Assembly: GCA_023846275.1 (NCBI GenBank)
Contig: JAIUJO010000071.1
Coordinates: 1,169,498-1,233,497, forward strand
Length of the DNA stretch: 64,000 bases
Direction of reading: 5' to 3'
Source of the DNA: Vanilla planifolia
Lineage: Eukaryota; Streptophyta; Magnoliopsida; Asparagales; Orchidaceae
In this document: piece by piece, positions 48,655 through 60,820 of the stretch
How positions within the stretch are numbered: position 1 is the stretch's first letter
Layout: each line of letters begins with the position of its first letter
The notes under the pieces: model-generated
Told to the model about the DNA's origin: nothing
The model's database searches: none
Seen by the model: only the letters and a program-made list of their open reading frames with translations
Made by a program: the position numbers and the translations under genes

Positions 48655-49700
48655 GGAGGCTTTAAGAGGAATAAAAGACATCTTGAGGGGATGTTGAAGG
48701 TCTTGAGAACACTCAAGGAAGATAAGAGAGGTGCCTTAAGATATTATTCTTAAGAGGTGTTGGCCTTGAGGCCCATGTTAGTGGGCTTGATGTAGATGAA
48801 TATTTTAAAAGAGAGCTTCAGTAAGATGTATTCGTTGAGAAAGCTTACTTGAGGTAGTTTTGACAATCAATAGGCATAAGCAAGGCAGATTATGGTCTTA
48901 AGGGACATAGTCGAGGTGTTAGTTGGAGTTCTCGAGGGTTAGGCCTTGAGTATATGGAATGTGTAACAAAACTTTTCTACAATTGTTGAGAAGGAAGTAT
49001 AGACCTCGAGCTAATGGGAACAATGGCTCAAGGAGTGCCCTCAAGAGCAATCAAGGCAAGTACACGTGGGAATCAAATCACATGAAACACTTTTGGTGAT
49101 TTTTGGATTCATTTCAATTGGATTTTGGTCGAGTAATAAACTAGAAAGTTTTAAAGAATCTTGTTGTCTTTCTAACTCTATTTTTAATAATCTAATTTCA
49201 ATATTTGTGGAAGAAGTTACTCCAAATTTATTATAGTTGTGCAAGGACATTTGGGTAAGTGCAAATTTAGAATTTGAATGCATCAAATTAGTCTTTGATT
49301 TTTAATGGCCATGATTTTGGATTTATTTCTTAGTTAGTTTTGATTAGATTTTTTATGTATATCTCTTAATTCTTATTACTAAGAGCTTTTAGACTATAAA
49401 AATGATTTGTGGAGGAGTCATTGGTATTGGTGCAAGTGGCTTGGCACTTTAGAGTGCCATGTGATTTCATGATTAAGGGTATAGTGAATAATTACTCTAG
49501 GTGAGAGGTGTTTTCTTTGAACTTGTTGCCAAGTTTTTGAGAATTTAATTCGTAAGTAGACTAGGTTTTCTTTAATTGAAAAGTTGGAGTTTCTCAATGT
49601 AACTAATTTGTATTGCATTTTATTTCTTTGTACATGTTTTTGTTGTGGCAATGTAATCATTCTGTCTGTAAGATGGATCATATTTTTCCATTAGAGTATT
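48655..49700 (+). repeat. left end repeat of the AUG5-intron element
   Basis: First of the two direct copies of about 1.05 kb. It matches 51,460-52,450 in order and orientation, with many small indels. Confidence 0.6.
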
Positions 49701-51459
49701 AGATCTTACCTAGTGTAGATCTTGGTAAATGGAATGTCTACTTGAGATGTGGAAATATTGTTGAGGATAAAGGAAACATGAGAAAAGAAATGACTTAGTA
49801 AGATAAATATTTATATCATTGTAAGAGCATCTGGTTTTTCTAACTCAATAAGTACAACCTTTGATGGAGATGATAAGAAATGAGGTGATTAAACTTAATT
49901 TTGAGGATCATTGATAGTTGGAGATGAGTCCACTTCAAGAAGAAGCATAGATGATGATAAGAGGTGAAGAAGAAAGAACTTTAGGTGATGGAATAATGAC
50001 CATTGTGATCTTATGGCTCCAAGTGACAATGATTTCTTGAAATCTTTCAAAGTGTTGGCTAAGATAAGCTTCCTATCTTGTAGTGGTTGATGTAGGGAAG
50101 TAGAATGCATGGCTAGATATGTAGATATGTATTTTTGCATCTTTGAGTGTACAAGTTTCAGTAAGGTATCCTTTGAAAAACTAATTTATTATGCATTAGC
50201 ATCATGAAACAATCTTTTGTATTCTAGAGTTGTAAAGATTTGTAGTTGGAGTCAATTCAAGTAGTTTATATGGAAGTTTTATCCTAGCTATGAGGAAGCT
50301 AAACAGAGGAAGTAGCATAGCTTGATACCCATGAAGGTAGTTGATGCAAGATTGCAACTCATAATTTTGGAGATGAGTGCTCTCTTGTGTTGAATCTTGG
50401 AAAGAATAGCTTGTTGATGTAGCATTTGATAGGTTTACTTAGATTGTCACGGTTATCATTCTATCTCTTCAACAATAATGGGCAATCAAGCATGTTTATA
50501 ATTTCTATTGAGAAGAATTATGGTTGAATTTGGATGCCAAAGGATGATGGCTTCAAGAGAAAAAACAAAAAGTAAGAATCCTTAGATTAAGGCATTTCCA
50601 TTTTTTCTTAAGTTTTTTAATTTTGTCTTTCTTGGAGACTTAGTTATATCAAGAGATATTGTTGGGAATTATGTTCTAAATTGAGGAGATTGAGGGGCAA
50701 GGATGATAATCAGAAAGGGAAAATGGGATTGGTGTTGTTATTAAGAATGATGTGATTTTTTTTACATTGAAGGAACTTGACCGCAATCTATCATTAATGA
50801 AAAGAAGGTTATCAAGACAATAAGGTTGTAGAGGAGGGGACTACCCTTGAGTTGTTTCTATTCAAATCTAAGTCAAGAAGATATTGGTGAAAGTTACCTT
50901 TAATGATGGATGCTAATGCAATCAATCCTAGTGACTACGCTTGATTTGGAGACGATGTTGAATTCGCATCCATGTATGATAATTGGATTCATTGTCGTGC
51001 AAAGGTCAAGTCAAAACAATTTTAGTTGACACGATGGCCTCTGATGTGTGCCACTTCAAGCTTGTCAAATGATTTTAATGACAACAAAGCATGATGCTTC
51101 ACAAAGAAGAGAAGATTTACTCATTTGACGAGGGTTAAGAAGTGTTGTCTACAAGATGTTTGTAAATAACGGTGTCAAGTATGATTGTTGGTGTTGTAGA
51201 TTGAAGGAAATATTTAATTTGACATTAAGAAGGGCATTGGAGCATGAAGGACAATGGCAAGCGGAAGGAGATTGTGCAACACATTGGACGACAATGTATA
51301 CCATAGGAGACAACAAATGTATTGTGAGAACTTAGTATTCCCTAGCTCTAAACATCATATTGGAGTGAATCCCCCCTTCAAAAGAGTGGTATATCTTCTA
51401 AGAGAATCTTAAAGTTATCTCGAAAAAGGTCTTAAAAGCAAGAAATCATGAAAGGATGT

Positions 51460-52450
51460 TGTAGGCCTAGTGAAGGCTCAAGAATCATAAAAAGAACATC
51501 AAGAGGTTATGTTGTAGGCCTAGTGAAGCATCCAGGATATAAAAAGAACCTCGAGACATTATTCTCAAGAGATACTTGAGATTCAAGGTGAATGAAGATT
51601 TCAAGAGGAAGATTGAAGAAGATGTTTGTGGTTGTGAGAATGTATACTTGAGGTGGTTTTGACACTCAATGCTTAAAGTAAATTATGATCTTGAGGGTAT
51701 GTTTCAGTTTTTAACTGAAGTTCTTAATGGTTAGTCCTAGGGAAGAAGGAACGTCATTCAAGACATTGCTACAAAGGATGGTTTTTGAGGTGAATAAGAC
51801 AAAGCTCAAGGAGTGTCCATAAGAGTAGTCAAGGCAAGGCTTTCTGGACACATTTTAGTTGAATTTTGGTTGAGCTATGGTCTAGAAAATTTTAGAGAAT
51901 TTTTCTTTCTTCCCATTGCTTTTTGGATTATCAAATTTCAATATTTGTAGAGGTTATGCTCCATTTACTGTAACTGTGCAAGAGTTTTGTAGATAAGCAT
52001 GAATTTGAAACCTGACTACATCAAGCAAAGGTTTGGTAGATTTTTGTTTTAAAATATTTGTATTTAAACATATTTAGTTCCTAATATTTTAAGATTGGAA
52101 TTATAATGTGCTTCTCTCATTTCCTAATGTTCCAAGGAGTCAGTTAATAAAATGGGAACATTAGTTAAAGTTTTAGTATTGATATGTGTTGCTCGATACA
52201 TGAACGCAACATGTGGCTGTGGGCTGAGAGTATTGAGGGTATCTACTCCATATGAGAGGTGGTTTGGCCTTGAAATTATTGTCAAGAGTTTGAGAATCGA
52301 TTTTATAAGTTGATTTCTTTAAGTTTTTGTTTAATTAAAAGGTTAGAAGTTTTTCATATATCTTGTTTACATCATGTTTCCTTGTTCTTCTCACTAGTTT
52401 CTTGTTGTGCCACTCGAAAAAGATTTTTTTGGGACAAGTCATTCTATGTC
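51460..52450 (+). repeat. right end repeat of the AUG5-intron element
   Basis: Second direct copy. Near its start it has its own 53-bp tandem duplication: GTTGTAGGCCTAGTGAAG at 51,458 and again at 51,511. Confidence 0.6.
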
Positions 52451-52797
52451 TTACGTTGGTTCTGATAATGTCATAAAATTTTTATTCATTTTAAAGTACA
52501 ACATCAGAAATGTTTTTTCTAAAAAGTTTATTACAAATTATTCAAAGACGATTGATCACTGATAATCTTTGTTTAAATGTCATGAAATTTTTAGAGTAGC
52601 TAAATTAACCAGTCCAATTGTTCTTTAGCTGTTGTATTCATGGTGGTTCATGAAGGCTTTAAACAATTGATTGCATTCATTTGAATATATATGGAATTTT
52701 ACAATTGATCATACAAACTGATGTGGTGTTGTTCTTTTGATGCATCTCTTTAAGGGGGCTTTTTGTGATCATTCACTTTCCTATATTATACTAATAG

Positions 52798-52983
52798 GAA
52801 GCATCAGCCTTCTGGGACTTTCAACCAACATCTGCACAAGAACATGCAACGAGGACAATCATTCCAGCTTGCAATTCTGTGGCAAAAGTTTCATCTACTT
52901 CTAATGATCTCATTGATAAAGAGCTATCCACTTTCAATCAGATCCTGGATAATAGATTATATATGATGCCATCAATACCTCAA
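52798..52983 (+). pseudogene. AUG5: AUG5 pseudogene, exon 5
   Basis: A 62-codon exon with AG before it and GTTTGT after it and no stop. It reads EASAFWDFQPTSAQEHATRT, then IIPACNSV, then IDKELSTF..DNRLYMMPSIPQ, matching the family's DAVAFWNQQPLAAREYAS and IEKEVSAF..DNSLYMLPATPQ. Still open although upstream exons are broken. Confidence 0.9.
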
Positions 52984-53292
52984 GTTTGTCATTAATCTAT
53001 ATCTTTTTATGTGAATTTTATTTTAATGTTAATCACTTATGTGCTATGAGTGGCCAAAATATTTTCATGTTCATCAAGGTAAATAGTAAAGTCATTCTAA
53101 ATTGTTCTTAGAAGAGACATCCCAATAGATCATTATAATTTTTTATTCATTAACCTTTTTAATTATCAACAAGGCCATGGGATACTTGGATTCATGTCAT
53201 TTGGTAAAACGGGTTTTCCATTAAATAAATTTTATAATTTTTTTAATTAATTCTTGTTCTTATTGCTTCTTGGGTGCTTGCTTTGTCAACAG

Positions 53293-53458
53293 GCTCTTTT
53301 TGAGTCTTTGGGCTCCGCTGTAGCTACTGGTGCTAAAGCACACGTAGCTGCTAAAAAAAGTGCTTTTTTAATTACAGCAAGAGCTGGAGCTGAAGCTGGA
53401 GATCCATCAACAATACCTTCTATATGTCGTATCTCTTCATCTCTTCAGTATCATTCTG
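53293..53458 (+). pseudogene. AUG5: AUG5 pseudogene, exon 6
   Basis: An open exon after CAACAG, with donor GT at 53,459. It reads [20 protein letters not shown], then [20 protein letters not shown] and [14 protein letters not shown], matching [20 protein letters not shown] and [20 protein letters not shown]. It ends in phase 1 and joins exon 7 in frame. Confidence 0.9.
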
Positions 53459-53659
53459 GTACCTTCTGAATGTTTTGATTTAGGCAATAATTTTTTTTGC
53501 TTGATGTGATCCTAACTTTTCTCCCTATGTTTAATTTCATCTTTATCTTTTAAAATTTTAATTTCCATATCCATTATTCAAAAGAAAAAGGGAGGCCTCT
53601 ACTTATAATCTTAAGCAAAAACTAACTAATGATATTAACTGGTGTTTAATATCTTGAAG

Positions 53660-53749
53660 GTTTGGAAGAAATAGTTGATGCCTTGACATCTGTTTTGGAG
53701 GTAATGGACTTATGCGTAAAACCTCCATGTTCAATAATGAATATGAAAG
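53660..53749 (+). pseudogene. AUG5: AUG5 pseudogene, exon 7 (last one found)
   Basis: It reads GLEEIVDALTSVLEVMDLCV (family [20 protein letters not shown]) and ends at AAAG/GTATAA. The family continues for roughly 130-150 more residues ([20 protein letters not shown] and beyond), of which nothing is visible downstream, so the 3' end of the gene is missing. Confidence 0.85.
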
Positions 53750-54600
53750 GTATAATTTTTTCTTTGATTTAGTGTTAAGTTTTATTTCTAAAAAAGATTA
53801 AGATTGAAAGTATACATACATGCCTAAAAGTCTCTAGGAACATTGCATGCTTTTTAACTTTTTGAGTTGAGAAACCCGATCAGGGATCGGGGATGGATAT
53901 AGTCAAAGATTTTGGCTCAATTACCTAAAAGTTTTTCATGCATTTTGTTTATTATTCAGTAATATTATTTTGTTGATAATATTTATAAAATAAAATTTTA
54001 TTTTAAAGCTAAAAATTTATTCTTCTAATTTTTGAATCAAAAAATTCGTTAAATGCATAATTTACCTCTCCCTTATTGTTTGCTTTACTTCATATTTTAT
54101 AACAATGATCACTTATTTCTCTACGGTTTGAATACCCATTTCTTTTGATTATGGTTTGTAAGTGAGGTTATGACTTTTAGATTAATAATTTTTAAATTTT
54201 AATTAAATAATAATCTCTCTAATGGATCAATTAGAAACAAAACATATATATGATCAAGAAATTGTTACAAGTTAGAAGAGATTTTGAGATACAAAATATT
54301 TGTCAAATTGCAATCAATCTATGAATGAATCGAATCTTCCCTCCATTATCAAGTGTGTGATAGGATTAGTTGGGGAAATCCTATGAATCTCATTCCAAAA
54401 ATACTTCTTTAAAGAAACATTGCATGGCTTCGTGTTAACTAAACCTCTCCAAGGTTATATAAGCCGTTCTCATTCAAGAGGTATCACAAAAAAGACATAT
54501 GAACTCTAATATTTATAGTTAAAACATAAATTTAATATATCAAAATAAATTATTAAATATAAAAAATGAATTCAATGATTAAAGAAACTTTATGGGTTAA
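53750..54600. other. AT-rich, 3' end of AUG5 not present
   Basis: No remaining AUG5 exon. A short perfect dyad, CCCGATC-AGG-GATCGGG, lies at 53,875-53,891. Otherwise nothing recognised. Confidence 0.4.
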
Positions 54601-54624
54601 TGGTATATTTTTTAGCCCCTTGCT

Positions 54625-54968
54625 GCAACAATCAGTTCTCACGTGGCTGGTGGTGCATATTCTTCTCCCCTCCCTGAGCCTAGCTCCTGCTGCATTCCCT
54701 TCCTCGATGTCATAATGGCTAGAGGCAAAGAAAACTCCCCGTACTTCATCTTCCGCATCAAAGAATCCTTCTCTTCAAAGTGTAAATGCTCTTGGCAACG
54801 CTGCGACATAGCTGGAGGAAGGTGTCGGTCATCAACATCATGATCTTAATCATCCTCGTGGTGGTATACGCATTTGCATGCGGCTTCAGGAACAGCAAGT
54901 GGATGGACAATGGTGAAGCTATGGGCAGGCCAGGACGACTAAGAGCAGGTCGAGCAGGTTCCTGTTAG
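54625..54968 (+). pseudogene. GC-richer island with a broken membrane-protein-like frame
   Basis: Two overlapping plus-strand frames look coding. The first (from about 54,643) reads SSPLPEPSSCCIPFLDVIMA then RGKENSPYFIFRIKESFSSK. From about 54,786 another frame takes over with MLLATLRHSWRKVSVINIMI and then LIILVVVYAFACGF, a strongly hydrophobic stretch of about 17 residues after a basic segment, followed by RNSKWMDNGEAMGRPGR and a stop at 54,966. The switch suggests one small, single-pass membrane protein broken by a frameshift near 54,780-54,800. I do not recognise the family. Confidence 0.35.
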
Positions 54969-54969
54969 G

Positions 54970-57900
54970 TCAAGCTTGAAGAGTCCTTTATGTTTGCATA
55001 TGTAATATGTTGATGTTTTCAATTGTTCATGTTATTTTAGTCATATTGTCATGCAGTTTTTTGAAAATTATTTTAAATTAAAACAAGGACATCAACTTGT
55101 TTTCCATTGGCCAGCTAACAAATATTTAAATTTCTTATTTATATATTTGAAGTTAAATTTTATATTACTGTTATTGAAATCTAAATTTAATAAAAAAATA
55201 TTATTTTAAAATGATAATAAAGAATACTATTGCAAAAGAATAATAATTATTATAAAATTCTTTTCATTTTTTTAATTTTTTTAAAAATTAATTAAATTTT
55301 TCATGTTATATGCAAAATTTAATAAATTTTTATTTAAAAATAATATTTTTGAAAACATGAATGATAGGAATGATCATGTTTTTAATATGGGAAATTAAAA
55401 AAAATTTGAGAAACAATTTTGACACAAATTTAAAACTAAAATGAAAATTAATTTAAAAGATGCCTTAAAATTCTTCACTAGCAAGCATTTTTACACACCA
55501 AACTATTGTGATGTTGTGTGTCAACCCAAAAAAATTGTTATTTTTTTGGAATTAATTGGATTTTTGGAGATTTTTTAAAAAATTTTAAGTATTATTTTAT
55601 ACTTTTTCAAATAATTGTATATCATAAAAAGGAGGTATGACATCTCAAAAATGAGATATGAAGTGAAAAATAAAATGTATGAGTTATTTCGAATCTAATG
55701 AAACAATAATATTAAAATTTATATATTTTTGAAGTATTTAAAAAATTTGTTTTGGATTAATAAGGAAATATTTATAAGTTTAGAAAAATCTCAAAAATTC
55801 AAAAAATATTAAATGAACTAAAAAGATTATGAAATTTTACTAAACACCAGTGCTTAAAAGAATAAGATTAATAAAATTAACACAAAAAAGAAGCTCGACA
55901 ATAATAGAGTTAACAGAATAAAATAAATTGAGAAAAATAATACAATAAGTTTATTGAGGATTTTTAGATTAAAAAATTATTAAAAATATTAAATGTCAAA
56001 AAAAAGGAAGAAGTTTGTTTAACAAGTAGAGCTCATTAATATGAATCACACAAAATTAATTAGTTAAATTTTGTACTTAATTGATTATAAAGTATATGGA
56101 ATATTATAATTTTTTAAATTTTTATTTAAATAGGAATTTAATTAATCCATAAACTCCTAAAAATTCTTAATTACCCTAAAACCTAATCCAAGAACCACTA
56201 GAAAAAACCCATTTGTTAATGACTCGAATCAATGACAAACTTTCAAATTCTAAGTAAAAGAGTGGCATGGTGTTCTTTGGAGAGACATGACTATTTAGAG
56301 GGAGTTGGAGAGTTGATAAGTGATAAGGATAGAAATTGCTTTGTCCAAGAGTTTAGAGAAAGGAGGGTAAGAGGAGGTGCTATTGAAGCATTTGGGATAG
56401 CCAAATAAAGGAATCACAAGAGAGATCTAAAATTTAGGAGAAATATTATAACAACTGCTATAACTTGGAAAGTAGAAGATTGATATAAATTTTAAGATCA
56501 AATCTTTGGCGTGACCACTACAAATAGAAATAGAGGTAAGTAATATTGTGAATCATAAGTGCATTTGTATGATGTATTGGCGGTCCACATTAGCATTACC
56601 AACTTGTCAAATCATTGTTTTTGAAATCCAATCATATGAGTTAGGTTTGAATTCTAATTAAAACCAAATAAAAGATATATGTTTTATTTTTAAATTTGTG
56701 TTCGTACAACAACTATTGCAATATAAATAAAATATAAGAACTAAAATATGACTCATATCCTTTTTTTCATAATAGTGTTTTACATTAAGAAAACTTTCCT
56801 AACACAAGCATTCTAAGACAAATTAAATGCAAAAAAATCCATGACCTCTTATCCCCTAAAGTCTCATGATGTGCTTAAGATTTTACCTAAAATTATTGAG
56901 ACCAAAGAAAAACAAAGCACATGACATTAGCTTTATAAAAAAAACTATATAGCATACATCTTTCGCTTATGCCACATGTTAGGTCAAGTAAATTATTATA
57001 ATATTTGCAAAATATTAAAATTAATAACATAAACAAACATAGTAAAGAAATGCTCTCACTATATGTAATGAAATATTATCCCTTTGTTAATTTTAATATT
57101 TCAAAGGATAAATTTATCTTTTTTCTTAATCATCAATGATCTCTTAACCTTAAGTTTAAAATTCCATGGAGCCTTAGCAACACCTTATGATGAAACAACA
57201 AACTAAAAGTGCACTCTAGTGAGCCTCATTCTATTAGAGTAGCGCACATTAATAAATTTCTCATGAAAACTTACATTCCTATTTTAAGGAATCTCATATT
57301 AAATATACGATGCACACTTTAGAGGCCCTGTTTGACCTAAGTAACACCCTTCAGTCATTTGCACATATGATTGGTTTTCTTTGTGAGGAATCTCATAATA
57401 ATTCTTTTATAATTTTATTGTCATTTTAATGATGATGTCTCAATTTTTTATATATATAGCTCACATAATGCCAAAACATATGAAACATCCCATAATAGTT
57501 TTAAGCATGTCAATGCTAACATGTGAAATAAAACATGATAATCTCAACTATGACTAACAAACATGGTTTACATCCAAGCAAACAGTCACCCATGAAACAA
57601 TTTACTTAAACACAAATATATTTTGCTAACATGTCACTAATTGTAATATATCATACATGTAATGCATGTGCAACTATGCGAACCAATAATCTTTATCTTT
57701 TATAAATCAAAACTAAAAGTAATAAAACAACATCCACCAATACACCATAATAATGCACCTATGATACGCAACATTGGTGACTAATTTTCTGATGTAATAG
57801 TCACACCAAAAAAAATGATTTGTATTCATGAAGCATTCACTAGCTTAATTCATTATCTTCCTTGATTAACTAGTTGCTATTGGATTTTTTTAAAAATCCT
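54970..57900. other. AT-rich intergenic DNA, nothing recognised
   Basis: No supported gene or clear repeat. 56,200-56,560 is a little less AT-rich but has no readable protein. Confidence 0.4.
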
Positions 57901-57939
57901 CCCCTTTATCCAAGTAATTGATTTATCTCTCTTACTTCC

Positions 57940-58440
57940 TTTCTCTCTCTTATATGATAACATCACAAATATTTATTTTTTGCTTTTACTTTGCTTTTGG
58001 CTTGGCTCCTCAATTTTTTTCTCAAATATTTTCACCAAATTCCCTTTTTCTCCACTCCCCACAAAAATTTCTCACAGGTTCTCTCTTTTTTCCCAAAACT
58101 TTGCTATAATACTTCACTCTCTTCTCTCTCTCTCTCTCTCCTCTATTTTTTCCTTTTTCATTTTTTTGTTTTGGTCAACACTCTTCCTTACTCTCATATG
58201 CTCCTATTATATACATGTTATTATGTTTCCTTTTCTCTCTCTCTCTCTCTCTCTCTCACTCTTATTCTATTTGCTTTAATGTCTCTCTTTTTTTTTTCAC
58301 TTGATGCTTCCCCCTTTCTTTCTCAAAGTCTCTTCTCTTCCAATGGAGACCCTCCTAATCGTTCCCTTCTGTTTACTCTCTTTCTCACTTGATGGACTTT
58401 CTCTTTGCTCTTGGCTTCTCCATAAGTAGTAGGGCCTTCC
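57940..58440 (+). repeat. CT-rich tract with two CT microsatellites
   Basis: Pyrimidine-rich stretch with (CT)n runs at about 58,122-58,143 and 58,232-58,257. It resembles a plant leader. A 28-codon frame follows at 58,343-58,429 (METLLIVPFCLLSFSLDGL..), hydrophobic like a signal peptide but too short to call a gene. The long Leu/Ser/Phe open frames across the tract come from the CT repeats. Confidence 0.6.
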
Positions 58441-58574
58441 TTTCTATAATAAGCTTTTTTAAGAATTTTAGCATAATTATAATTAGCTTAAAAGAGGATA
58501 GAATTATAAATAATAAAATATTGGAATGGTAAAATATTAATTTCTATGGTTATAGTTTTCTAGTAGCTTCTTAT

Positions 58575-58635
58575 GACATTTGGCATAGTGGTAGAAGTGC
58601 ATTTCAATGATAATTATTTGGTTGAAATAGATGTG
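58575..58635 (+). repeat. possible tRNA-derived SINE head
   Basis: TGGCATAGTGG at 58,581-58,591 fits the RNA polymerase III A box (TGGCNNAGTGG) exactly. GGTTGAAATAG at 58,620-58,630 resembles a worn B box (GGTTCGAATCC) at a spacing normal for tRNAs. No cloverleaf with paired arms is evident, so it is at best an old SINE head. Confidence 0.25.
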
Positions 58636-58639
58636 ACAT

Positions 58640-60820
58640 AATTAATTAAATAAAAAAATTAGTTTTTTATTTTGCATGCACTTAATGAAAACACCTACAT
58701 GCTTCTCCTTAATCAAATCCATTATGAAATTAATAATGATGATCTTTAGCACACTAATAAAATCTAATAGAAGAGAATTTGGGTTGGAATCTATATGAGT
58801 GAAGGTGACTGACAACTTGAGTGTGTGAAGGTTATCAAAGAGCTGAGTAGCATCATCAAGAACCATTAGGAGGAGGTGACCAATAGAGTTTAAAAATTTT
58901 AGAATGGCATTGTTACTGTGCTGCAATTTTCATTTAACAAGGGAGAAAGAATGAAGAAGACACTTGGGTATAGAGAGAAAATTATAAGAAAGAAGGAGAA
59001 GTTGTGAAACTTTTGAAAAAAGCCTTGTTTTAGGTCAAGGAAGAGATAGAAAATAAGTGGAGAAGAAGAAAGACTACAAAAAGAAAATAACAATGGAAAA
59101 TAAGTAACTAAGAAGAATTTAAGTATTTAAATTGATTTTTTATTAAATTTACTTTGATTTATTCAAATAAAAATAATAATATTTCTTGTGTAAGAACTAG
59201 TTTTAAATTGACTATGATGTAGTATGAAATAAATTTATTGTGATTTAAAGTGAACTCAAGAGATAAAGGATAAGGGATATTGGTTATTAATGTGTATTGT
59301 ATGTATGTTGATCTACATTATATGATATGATTAGTTTAAGATCGTAAATAATAAAGGATCAAAATGTGATAATGAAAGATGGCATGAGACAATCATATTA
59401 AAAAAAATTTGGAGTTGTATTAGTATGAGAAGATTTTAAGTTATAGGTTGGGATATTGAGTTCATCACATAAGGATGATATGAGTGTTTTACTTGTGCAA
59501 TGTGTTGAGTTGTCAGGTTCACTATACGAAGGCAATACGGGTATTGACTTTTTATGATGTAATTATGGTAAAATATATGATTGTATTGAGATAATTATAA
59601 TGTTTATATTAGATGATCCTCCAGGTTAAAGGTCCAGTAGTGAGAATCATATAAGTATGATGCTTGGAATCATATTGTATGAAAGAAATAGTGATTTAAT
59701 TGAAGCATGAGACAGGTTTGTTAGAAGGATCGTGTAAAGATTTCTAGATGAGATCTCATAAAATATGACTGAGTTTATCATACTGGATGATTAGTCAGAG
59801 CTATTGACAAAATAGTTAATTCTTGAGAGAGAAGACACTATAGTCAAACTTGTATGTTGTGTATCATTATAAGTTATGATGTATTATGGTGGATTAATAG
59901 TAGAAACGTATGGTATGCTCAAGGGATCATATTGTCTGAAAGAGGAAAAATGTGTTGTTCATACTTTACAATGGGAGCATCATAGTAATATGAATGATTA
60001 ACAAGCTAGTAGGACAAAGAGAGAGAGTGAGAGTAAAAATCATATAGTACAATGTTATGGGAAGTATTGTGTGTTTAATGGGAAATATGAATTATGTTGA
60101 AGGAGGGTATCATTGTATAATACGATCCCAATGATCAAAGTGCATGTTCAAAAATGACATGAATAATAGAGTGCTAATTTTGGGAATTAGATGATACAAT
60201 TGAGAGATTATAAAAGTTCAATATCATTCAAAATGCTTATTTTTTTATAGATCTTATGATATAATAAAGAAACCATATAAGTACATTCCAAGACAACAAC
60301 TTAAGTGTTTATAAGAAATTAATATGATTTTAGTTGTTTGCCAAGCATAATACATATATGATATATGTTAACCAATGGATATATATGACATTATTGAAAA
60401 TCAAGAAAATAATAAGATTAGAAAAGGAAATCAACTCAATGATTTAAGTAGATAAACTTGATAACTATGATACAAATACACTCGTAAATTAATTTATAAT
60501 TTTTGTATAAAATGATATAATTTTTTATATCTTTTAATAGGGATTATAAGTATTGAAAATTTTTTTATTTCATTTTTTATACGTTATTTATGATAGATAA
60601 ATATGAAAACTATGATAAAAATACACTACTAAACAATTTTTTTGTTATTTACAAAATGACATATTTTCAAGTTATCTTTTTGAAAAGCATCAATGATGCA
60701 GGAGCATCTAATATTAGCTGACAAACATACATCCATTAGCATCACACCAGTTTCATAAGTTTATCGATGTAAATTTTTTTTGAAATTTGCTTAAAAAATA
60801 CTTAAAATTAACTTTTTCTT
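58640..60820. other. AT-rich intergenic DNA, nothing recognised
   Basis: Minus-strand open frames at 58,642-59,093 are Leu/Phe/Ser-rich and resemble no known protein. The rest shows no gene. Confidence 0.35.

Larger units (their letters stand above)
48655..52450 (+). mobile_element. old LTR-type element in the AUG5 intron (fossil)
   Basis: Two long direct copies, about 48,655-49,700 and 51,460-52,450, enclose about 1.7 kb inside the intron between AUG5 exons 4 and 5. Shared blocks include ACTTGAGGT.GTTTTGACA, GCTCAAGGAGTG, AGTCAAGGCAAG-like text, AATTTCAATATTTGT and TTTGAGAAT. By eye the copies are about 75-80% alike, so the insertion is old. The interior has no recognisable gag or pol, which suggests a non-autonomous or gutted element. 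Family unknown; heavily broken. Confidence 0.6.

Noticed and set aside
22035-53749. The two pseudogenes as functional genes with stop readthrough or RNA editing
   Set aside because: Frameshift, lost splice acceptor, missing exons, missing gene ends and changed catalytic motifs in the kinesin argue for simple decay. Nuclear plant mRNAs are not known for C/U editing at this scale.
57918-58392. Leu/Ser/Phe-rich frames of 63-133 codons
   Set aside because: Low-complexity products of the CT-rich tract and its microsatellites, open in all three frames.
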